14,059 nt of DNA. Origin: Oscillospiraceae bacterium (GTDB lineage Bacteria > Bacillota > Clostridia > Oscillospirales > Oscillospiraceae). A program made the position numbers and the translations under genes. Below, piece after piece: positions 1 through 4,612 of the stretch. The notes under the pieces are model-generated. The model saw nothing but the letters and a program-made list of their open reading frames with translations, was not told where the DNA came from and ran no database searches. Numbering within the stretch: the first letter of the stretch is position 1; every line of letters begins with the position of its first letter. The stretch lies in NCBI GenBank assembly GCA_016292445.1, contig JAEDIN010000028.1, positions 1 to 14,059 on the forward strand, in the 5' to 3' direction.

Positions 1-482
1 TTCCTAACCTGCTACTTGTAATTCTTATTCAGGCAATCTTAGGCGATGCAAATGTTTTCAGCATATCTTTGGTCATCGGCATCACAAGTTGGACCAGTAT
101 TGCAAAGGTTGTGCGCACAGAGGTGCGGCAGATACGAAACAGCGAGTATGTTGTTGCTTCAAGATGCATGGGTGCAGGCTTTTTCCACATTCTTTGGAAG
201 CACCTGACTCCGAATTTCGTTTCATCCATCATGTTCATGGTGGTAATGAATGTCCGAAGTGCCATAGTATCCGAGTCAACGCTTAGCTTTATGGGCATCG
301 GACTTCCCATCGAGATAATATCATGGGGCAGTATGCTTTCACTGTCAGAAAATGCTCTGCTCACAGGCTCGTGGTGGATAATTTTTATCCCCGGACTTTT
401 CCTTGTAGCAACCCTGATGTGCCTCACAGAAATAGGAAATTACCTGCGGCGCAATGTAAATCGAAAGCAAAGCAATCTGTAA
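1..482 (+). CDS. Dipeptide/oligopeptide ABC transporter permease, DppC/OppC type (3' part)
   Basis: The 5' end lies outside the window; the first whole codon is at base 3, giving about 159 visible residues. This is an inner-membrane permease subunit of a peptide or nickel ABC importer (binding-protein-dependent transport family). The cytoplasmic coupling loop that docks on the ATPase is visible as the EAA-like stretch VVASRCMGAGFFHILWKHLTPN (Gly at the expected place). After it come the typical C-terminal elements: a hydrophobic helix, the STLSFMGIGLP stretch, SWGSML, and a last membrane helix WWIIFIPGLFLVATL ending in a basic tail (NYLRRNVNRK). Partner ATPase and binding-protein genes are not in the window, so they must lie upstream or elsewhere. 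The gene ends just before a hairpin, so it is probably last in its operon. Peptide against nickel or other substrate cannot be decided from this fragment. Confidence 0.9.
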   Translation, partial: PNLLLVILIQAILGDANVFSISLVIGITSWTSIAKVVRTEVRQIRNSEYVVASRCMGAGFFHILWKHLTPNFVSSIMFMVVMNVRSAIVSESTLSFMGIGLPIEIISWGSMLSLSENALLTGSWWIIFIPGLFLVATLMCLTEIGNYLRRNVNRKQSNL

Positions 483-488
483 ATTACT

Positions 489-519
489 GCACAGCGACGA
501 GACTTGCTCGCCGCTGTGC
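489..519 (+). terminator. Hairpin after the permease gene, possible weak terminator
   Basis: GCACAGCG (489-496) pairs with CGCTGTGC (512-519) and CGAG (498-501) with CTCG (507-510), with one A/C mismatch and a 5-base loop. It starts 7 bases after the stop codon. The following tract (AAACTTTATCT) is only moderately T-rich, so termination here may be leaky. The stronger hairpin at 624-655 could be the real end of the transcript. Confidence 0.45.
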
Positions 520-623
520 AAACTTTATCTGTAGATCTTCTCATCTGCCACGGCAAGAATGCCCACTGGTGTACTTTTAGGGCAAATACACTGCCTTTAC
601 GCACCGTTTGGGGCAAATAAAGC

Positions 624-655
624 AATCCCGTAACCTTTTGGTTGCGGGATTTTTT
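624..655 (+). terminator. Intrinsic terminator, + strand
   Basis: AATCCCGTAACC (624-635) pairs with GGTTGCGGGATT (640-651) through 12 positions with one T/G wobble and a TTTT loop, and runs straight into a T tract. On the opposite strand the tail is not T-rich, so it points along +. It lies 142 bases past the permease stop, so it terminates either leaky permease transcripts or a separate short transcript. Confidence 0.7.
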
Positions 656-669
656 ATTGCAAATAAACA

Positions 670-732
670 CAGAATCCGAAAGGTCAAGGGGAGTGGCTCA
701 ATAGAACTCTCTTGCCAAGACAGCGGATTCTG
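670..732. repeat. Long imperfect inverted repeat (63 bp)
   Basis: Outer arms CAGAATCCG (670-678) and CGGATTCTG (724-732) are perfectly complementary. Inner arms GGTCAAGGGGAGT (682-694) and ACTCTCTTGCC (706-716) also pair, with two single-base bulges and one wobble, around an 11-base loop. Nested pairing of this length is unlikely by chance. There is no T tract after it, so it is not a simple terminator. It may be a miniature repeat element or a folded RNA. Confidence 0.6.
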
Positions 733-815
733 CGATGTAGGAATCATATCAGACAAAAGCTTAATTTTCAATAATGACAGCTTGTCAGGCTGTGTTCCTG
801 TGTTTTTTGCTGAAT

Positions 816-846
816 ATAAAAAAGCCTCGGTTTTCACCGAGGCTTT
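816..846 (-). terminator. Intrinsic terminator of the methionine gamma-lyase gene
   Basis: Read on the - strand, AAAGCCTCGG and CCGAGGCTTT (plus positions 837-846 and 821-830) form a perfect 10-bp stem with a 6-base loop, followed by TTTTTTAT. It lies 15 bases past the stop codon of the lyase gene. Confidence 0.88.
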
Positions 847-860
847 AAGTATGTCTTTAA

Positions 861-2054
861 TTACAGAGTGTCAAGACCCTGCTTGAGGTCGTCGATAATG
901 TCCTCGTAGTTTTCCAGACCGACGCTGAGACGAATCAGACCTGCTGCAATGCCGGAGGCCTTGAGTTCTTCCTCGGTGTAGGTTGAGTGGGTCATGGAAG
1001 CGGGATGCTCGATAAGAGTTTCTGCATCGCCGAGGGAAACGGCAACGGTTATAAGCTTGAGGGAGTTAACGAGCTTTGCGCCTGCTGCACGGCCGCCCTT
1101 GACCTCGAAGGAGATCATGCCGCCGAAGTCCTTCATCTGCTTTGCAGCGATTTCGTGACCAACATGGGATTCGAGACCGGGGTAGTAGACCTTCTCGACT
1201 GCAGGGTGATTGTCAAGGAACTCAGCGACCTTCTTTGCGTTGAGGCAGTGCTTCTGCATACGGATCTCAAGAGTCTTAAGACCGCGGAGAATGAGGAATG
1301 CGCAGAACGGATCCATAACTGCACCGGTCATATCCTTAAGACCGAACATACGGACCTCGGTGCAGAACTCGGCAGAGCCGACAACGAATCCCGCTATTAC
1401 ATCTCCGTGACCGTTGAGATACTTGGTCGCGGAGTGGACAACGACATCGGCACCCAGCTTCAGAGGATTCTGCAGAGCAGGGGAGGCAAAGGTGTTGTCG
1501 CAAACGACCTTGATGTCCTTGTTGTATGCGTGAGCAATTTCAGCGACAGCGGTGATATCGGTTATTTTAAGATTGGGATTTGCGGGGGTCTCAAGGTAGA
1601 CGCAGCAGGTGTTGGGCTTAAGGTGTGCCTTAACAGCCTCAAGGTCGGAGGTGTCGATGAAATCGACCTCAACACCGTAGCGGCTCATGCCGTGATTAAG
1701 CAGCGCAAAGGTGCAGCCGTACAAGGTGCCGTCGGCAATGATGTGCTTGCCTGCACCTGCGATGGTCCACAGTGCGGAAGAGATAGCACCCATGCCCGAT
1801 GCAGTTGCAACACAAGCCTCGCCGCCTTCAAGAGCGGCAATCTTGCTTTCAAGCACAGATGTGGTGGGATTACCCAGACGGGTGTAGATGTAACCTGCCT
1901 CCTCACCGGCGAAGCGATGGCCGCCCTGTTCGCAGCTATCGAATACGAAGGTAGAGGTCTGGTAGATGGGAGTAGTCAGAGCACCGTACTGGGTGTCCTT
2001 GACATTGCCTGCGTGAATGGCCTTAGTGCCAAAGCCGAACTTTTCGTTGTTCAT
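861..2054 (-). CDS. mdeA: L-methionine gamma-lyase (PLP-dependent)
   Basis: 397 aa, full length for the Cys/Met-metabolism PLP family (fold type I). It is predicted to cleave L-methionine to methanethiol, 2-oxobutyrate and ammonia in the cytoplasm. The PLP-binding lysine is K211 in SATKYLNGHGD, the PLP-ring aspartate is D186 in CDNTFASPAL, and YIYTRLGNPT (Y57, R59) supplies the phosphate-binding residues from the partner subunit. Two features point to methionine gamma-lyase over cystathionine lyase or synthase: Y112-G-C114 in GTLYGCTFALLNHG, matching the active-site Tyr/Cys pair of the Pseudomonas enzyme, and GLKDMTGAVMDP around residue 240. The start is set by AGGAGG 7 bases upstream of ATG. 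The gene follows a LysR-type regulator gene on the same strand and has its own terminator. Activity on homocysteine or cysteine is also possible. The family call is very sure, the exact substrate fairly sure. Confidence 0.9.
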   Translation of the reverse strand: MNNEKFGFGTKAIHAGNVKDTQYGALTTPIYQTSTFVFDSCEQGGHRFAGEEAGYIYTRLGNPTTSVLESKIAALEGGEACVATASGMGAISSALWTIAGAGKHIIADGTLYGCTFALLNHGMSRYGVEVDFIDTSDLEAVKAHLKPNTCCVYLETPANPNLKITDITAVAEIAHAYNKDIKVVCDNTFASPALQNPLKLGADVVVHSATKYLNGHGDVIAGFVVGSAEFCTEVRMFGLKDMTGAVMDPFCAFLILRGLKTLEIRMQKHCLNAKKVAEFLDNHPAVEKVYYPGLESHVGHEIAAKQMKDFGGMISFEVKGGRAAGAKLVNSLKLITVAVSLGDAETLIEHPASMTHSTYTEEELKASGIAAGLIRLSVGLENYEDIIDDLKQGLDTL

Positions 2055-2109
2055 TGGTTTTCCTCCTGAATAAAAAATAATACCGTGTGTGCGTTTATAT
2101 TAAAACTTT

Positions 2110-2127
2110 AACATATTTTTGTATGTT
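2110..2127. promoter_or_regulatory. Inverted repeat in the mdeA leader, possible second operator
   Basis: AACATA (2110-2115) and TATGTT (2122-2127) are perfectly complementary with a 6-base AT-rich spacer. It lies between the stronger palindrome at 2153-2177 and the mdeA start. It could be an additional regulator site or a leader hairpin. The arms are short and the DNA is AT-rich, so chance is possible. Confidence 0.3.
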
Positions 2128-2152
2128 TACGGTAATTCCCTTATTCTAATGC

Positions 2153-2177
2153 TTGATATAGATTTTTTCTATATCAA
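2153..2177. promoter_or_regulatory. Candidate LysR-type operator upstream of mdeA
   Basis: TTGATATAGA (2153-2162) and TCTATATCAA (2168-2177) are perfect 10-bp inverted arms with a 5-base T spacer. The core ATAG-N7-CTAT has the T-N11-A geometry known for LysR-type regulator boxes. It lies about 100 bp upstream of mdeA, in the gap between it and the LysR-type gene on the same strand. Binding by that regulator is an inference. I see no convincing -35/-10 pair close by. Confidence 0.55.
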
Positions 2178-2220
2178 AAGCGAAAAACTAACCGGGCACG
2201 GTGCATTAACACCGACCCGG
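2176..2220 (-). terminator. GC-rich hairpin with T-rich tail, terminator of the regulator gene or mdeA leader attenuator
   Basis: On the - strand CCGGG pairs with CCCGG and CGGTG with CACCG (plus arms 2192-2203 and 2210-2220), followed by a T-rich run (TTAGTTTTTCGCTTTT). The surrounding gap is very AT-rich, so this GC block stands out. It lies about 105 bases past the regulator stop. A TATAAT (plus 2234-2239) just upstream has no good -35, so a terminator of the regulator transcript is the simpler reading. Confidence 0.55.
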
Positions 2221-2325
2221 CCGGTCAAATTCAATTATACTTTGATAAAACCACACAGATAATCAAATGGAATACAAAGAGCATTTATAAATTATGCTTA
2301 TAATTTTTTTGAATATCAAATCAAG

Positions 2326-3240
2326 TCAAATGTCCTCGAGAATACGACGGAGAATATCGACAAAGCGCTGCTCAAGCTCGTTAAGCGGCAGACCGCGCAG
2401 ATGGATATAACCAAGGCGCATTTCATTATCCGCATCGGCAAGGGGAACGGTAACAAGGCGGTCGTCACCGTAGCCGTCAGGGAGCACGCCGCTGCCGGTC
2501 GAAACGGCATCGGTGTGTGCCATTATGTTGTAAATAGTTGCACGGTCGTTTACATACACGACGCGATTAAAGTCGGAAGCGGTGCCAACGACAGCTTCCT
2601 CGGCGTAGTTCATGTTGCTCTCGGACTGCGTAAACATGGCATAGGGGTAATCATATAGCTGCTCAAGATGCACGGAGCTTTTGCCGGCAAGCGGATGCTC
2701 CTTCCTCATAAACACCCGAGGTCTGACGGTTGAGAGCTCAAAAAATTCGAGATGTTTTTCGTTGAGAATACGGCGGATAAAGTGCTCGGTCATGTTAGAT
2801 ACGAACAGAATACCGAGATCACTCTGCCGTGTACTGACCTCGCCTATGACGCTTGACATCTCCATCTCCTTGAGACTGACATCCAGCCTTGGCTCATTAA
2901 GCAGATGCAAAAACTCCACAAACGCCTTTGCGCAAAAAGGGTACCTCTGCGAAGCAATGGACAGACGCACTCTGTTCTCTGCGTTCTGTTCGCTGTAATA
3001 GCGACTGATCTTACGATTGCCCTCCACAAGCGGAGTAATCATTGCAATAAGACTGCGTCCGTCGTCGGTAAGAGATACACCTCTGTTTGAACGATGAAAA
3101 ATTGTTATCCCGAGCTCCTTTTCTGCCTCGGCAATTGCGCTTGAAAGTGCAGCCTGTGATATAAAAAGGCACTGAGCGGCACGATTGATTGAACCGCATT
3201 TTTCAACCTCGATTATATAGCTCATTTGCAGCAGAGTCAC
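2326..3240 (-). CDS. LysR-family transcriptional regulator
   Basis: 304 aa, the usual length for the family. The N-terminal winged helix-turn-helix covers about residues 1-60, with the family pattern CGSINRAAQCLFISQAALSS followed by ELGITIFHRSNRGVSLTDDG. The rest (about 90-304) is the periplasmic-binding-protein-like effector domain. The GTG start is preferred because GGGGTG sits 7 bases before it; a later ATG (codon 6) would truncate the first helix. The 135-bp gap to the divergent hydrolase gene and the position just upstream of mdeA make both genes candidate targets. The operator-like palindrome at 2153-2177 favours mdeA. The effector is unknown; a sulphur amino acid or related metabolite would fit the neighbour but is a guess. 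Confidence 0.9.
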   Translation of the reverse strand: MTLLQMSYIIEVEKCGSINRAAQCLFISQAALSSAIAEAEKELGITIFHRSNRGVSLTDDGRSLIAMITPLVEGNRKISRYYSEQNAENRVRLSIASQRYPFCAKAFVEFLHLLNEPRLDVSLKEMEMSSVIGEVSTRQSDLGILFVSNMTEHFIRRILNEKHLEFFELSTVRPRVFMRKEHPLAGKSSVHLEQLYDYPYAMFTQSESNMNYAEEAVVGTASDFNRVVYVNDRATIYNIMAHTDAVSTGSGVLPDGYGDDRLVTVPLADADNEMRLGYIHLRGLPLNELEQRFVDILRRILEDI

Positions 3241-3262
3241 GGATTATCACCCCTTTAATATA

Positions 3263-3291
3263 AGCATACCCTAAAACTGCAATATGTGCAA
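3263..3291 (-). promoter_or_regulatory. Possible promoter of the LysR-type gene
   Basis: On the - strand TTGCAC (3286-3291) and TATGCT (3263-3268) are 17 bp apart. Both hexamers are only partial matches to consensus. A perfect dyad, TGTGC-AA-GCACA (3285-3296), overlaps the -35 and could be an operator, for example for autoregulation. The leader to the GTG start would be very short. Confidence 0.35.
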
Positions 3292-3309
3292 GCACACAGA
3301 TTAGCTAAA

Positions 3310-3329
3310 ATTGTTGACAATTGTACAAT
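3310..3329. promoter_or_regulatory. Nested palindromes over the -35 of the hydrolase gene, candidate operator
   Basis: Within 20 bp three overlapping dyads occur: ATTGT-TG-ACAAT (3310-3321), ACAATTGT (3317-3324) and TTGTACAA (3321-3328). They cover the -35 hexamer TTGACA (3314-3319), a place where a bound repressor would block transcription. Which protein binds, if any, is unknown; the divergent LysR-type regulator or an unlinked repressor are options. Confidence 0.4.
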
Positions 3330-3341
3330 ATCCATGATAAT
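3314..3341 (+). promoter_or_regulatory. Sigma-A-type promoter of the secreted hydrolase gene
   Basis: TTGACA (3314-3319, full consensus) and GATAAT (3336-3341, 5 of 6) are separated by 16 bp. Transcription would start near 3348, giving a leader of about 28 bases with GAGAGGAG before the ATG. Confidence 0.65.
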
Positions 3342-3375
3342 GTGAAAATAAATTAAACGTGAGAGGAGCAAAGCC

Positions 3376-4182
3376 ATGAAAAAGCGCGTTATTTCACTTT
3401 TTACAGTTTTACTGCTCGCATTATCCCTTTTCGGAACAACGGTCTTTGCCGACGCTTATTGTCTTGAAGCAAGTACGGATACGGCAGTTTGCATCGAGGA
3501 CACCGACTGGAAGGGCTCGGGAAAAATCGTTTTCTACCCCAAGACACTTGAATCAAACGATGAAACATATCCCGTTGTAGTCTGGGCAAACGGCACAGGC
3601 TGCGTTACAAGCCTTTATTATGACCTTCTGCGCAGCTTTGCAAGCGCAGGTTATATTGTTGTTGCAGACACCACCGTTATGTCTGCCGACGGCAAAGACC
3701 AGATAAGCGCTATTGATTACATAGCCGAAAAGAGTGCACAGCCTGACAGCATTCTGTACGGCAGAGTGAATATGGAAAAAATCTGTGCCGCCGGACACTC
3801 TCAGGGCGGAAGAAGCGCAATCAATGCCGCAGCAGCCGACAGCAGGATAAGCTGTGTGCTTTCGATAGCAGGCTCGAGCTTCAAAAACGAAGCCAAGGGC
3901 GTTACCTGTCCTGCATTCTTCATGACCGGCACGGCGGACCTCATGGTGCTGTCCTCCGTGTGGGTAAAGCCGGCGTATGAAGCAGTGCAGGGAAGTGCGG
4001 TTTATGCCTCACTGAAAGGCGGAATACATACCACCTGCATTACAAATCATGAGAAGATAAGCGGATATGCTATTGCATGGCTTGACGCAAATCTTAAGGG
4101 CAGCGACGAAGCGGCGGCAGTATTTGCACCCAACGGAGCTCTTGCAAACGACAAGGCGTGGAAAAGCTTTGCCTGCAAATAA
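3376..4182 (+). CDS. Secreted alpha/beta hydrolase (chlorophyllase/cutinase-like esterase)
   Basis: 268 aa. Residues 1-25 form a clear signal peptide (MKKR, hydrophobic core, VFA-DA cleavage site), and there is no lipobox cysteine at that point. The mature part is an alpha/beta hydrolase: likely oxyanion strand VVVWANGTG (about 67-75), nucleophile elbow G-H-S142-Q-G-G, candidate acid D188 in MTGTADLMV and candidate histidine H218 in KGGIHTTC. This layout resembles the chlorophyllase/dienelactone hydrolase/PET-cutinase branch, so an ester-hydrolysing role outside the cell is likely; the substrate is unknown. The mature protein has eight cysteines, unusual for a Gram-positive exported enzyme unless disulfides form. 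A consensus promoter lies upstream and GAGAGGAG sits 7 bases before the ATG. It is divergent from the LysR-type gene and may be under its control. Confidence 0.82.
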   Translation: MKKRVISLFTVLLLALSLFGTTVFADAYCLEASTDTAVCIEDTDWKGSGKIVFYPKTLESNDETYPVVVWANGTGCVTSLYYDLLRSFASAGYIVVADTTVMSADGKDQISAIDYIAEKSAQPDSILYGRVNMEKICAAGHSQGGRSAINAAAADSRISCVLSIAGSSFKNEAKGVTCPAFFMTGTADLMVLSSVWVKPAYEAVQGSAVYASLKGGIHTTCITNHEKISGYAIAWLDANLKGSDEAAAVFAPNGALANDKAWKSFACK

Positions 4183-4190
4183 GGCTATAA

Positions 4191-4231
4191 TAACAAACAC
4201 CCGATGTTCGATTGAACATCGGGTGTTTTGC
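4191..4231. terminator. Bidirectional terminator between the hydrolase gene and ireB
   Basis: AACACCCGATGTTC (4196-4209) and GAACATCGGGTGTT (4214-4227) form a perfect 14-bp stem with a GATT loop. It has a TTTTG tail on + and TTTGTTATT on -, so it can end both converging genes. Confidence 0.92.
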
Positions 4232-4242
4232 TATACACTTTT

Positions 4243-4500
4243 TTAATCTTCTGTGTTTTCCTTGCCGAGATAGCTTATAAGCAGCTCGTGCATAAGCTCA
4301 TCGCGGTCAATACGGCAGATAAGGCTTCTTGCGTTGTTGTAGTTGGTGATATAGGTCGGATCCTCCGACAAAATATAACCGACAAGCTGATTTATGGGAT
4401 TGTAGCCTTTCACTTTAAGAGAGTTGTATACGGACGACAAAATTTCGCGCATCTCGGTTTTACTGTCAATAACGGTAAATCTTCTCGTGATGTCCTCCAT
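4243..4500 (-). CDS. ireB: IreB family regulatory phosphoprotein (UPF0297)
   Basis: 85 aa, normal family length. The core KGYNPINQLVGYILSEDPTYI followed by NYNNARSLICRIDRDELMHELL is the family signature. In Enterococcus, IreB is a small cytoplasmic protein phosphorylated on N-terminal threonines by the PASTA kinase IreK and affects cephalosporin tolerance; here T5 and T9 lie in the matching N-terminal stretch (MEDITRRFTV). The ATG at 4500 is chosen because AGGAGGG precedes it; the frame stays open to 4581, but that extra part is not expected in the family. The gene has its own promoter. In many Firmicutes it sits beside alaS and ruvX (from memory); here it follows pheT instead, with 112 bp between. 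Confidence 0.9.
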   Translation of the reverse strand: MEDITRRFTVIDSKTEMREILSSVYNSLKVKGYNPINQLVGYILSEDPTYITNYNNARSLICRIDRDELMHELLISYLGKENTED

Positions 4501-4537
4501 AAATAATCCCTCCTGACATAATAATATAATTAAATAT

Positions 4538-4566
4538 ATTATAACCACTTCGGGGGCAAATGTAAA
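4538..4566 (-). promoter_or_regulatory. Promoter of ireB
   Basis: On the - strand TTTACA (4561-4566) and TATAAT (4538-4543) are 17 bp apart, a near-consensus sigma-A promoter. Start of transcription is expected near 4531, about 30 bases before the ATG. I see no strong intrinsic terminator between pheT and this promoter, so some read-through from pheST is possible. Confidence 0.75.
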
Positions 4567-4612
4567 GTGATTTAGCCGCAATTATTCCCTTTAAAGCTAA
4601 TATTAGGGCAGC

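Larger units (their letters stand above)
483..860. other. 378-bp intergenic region, structured, no credible gene
   Basis: No reading frame here has a ribosome binding site or a recognisable product. Short frames on both strands run through the hairpins and look like chance. The region holds, in order, the hairpin at 489-519, a stretch with two copies of GGGCAAATA (580-588 and 611-619), a strong + strand terminator-like hairpin at 624-655, a long imperfect inverted repeat at 670-732, and the - strand terminator of mdeA at 816-846. The hairpins and short direct repeats would suit either a remnant of a dispersed intergenic repeat or a small RNA ending at the 624-655 terminator. I cannot tell which from one copy. 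Confidence 0.6.

Noticed and set aside
440..837. Two overlapping - strand frames in the permease-mdeA gap
   Set aside because: They run through three hairpins and overlap each other in the terminator, with no ribosome binding site. Kept as a structured non-coding block instead.
987..2069. Long + strand open frame (360 codons) opposite mdeA
   Set aside because: It is the antisense of the methionine gamma-lyase gene, lacks a ribosome binding site, and its product has no family features. Third-position bias of the real gene keeps the opposite frame open.
2055..2325. SAM riboswitch before the methionine gene
   Set aside because: The gap has only AT-rich dyads and one GC-rich hairpin; I could not find the conserved SAM-I core or helix order, and a breakdown enzyme would not be expected to be shut off by SAM in that way.
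4501..4581. N-terminal extension of IreB by 27 codons
   Set aside because: It would run upstream through the ribosome binding site and the promoter -10 region; family members begin near the chosen ATG.
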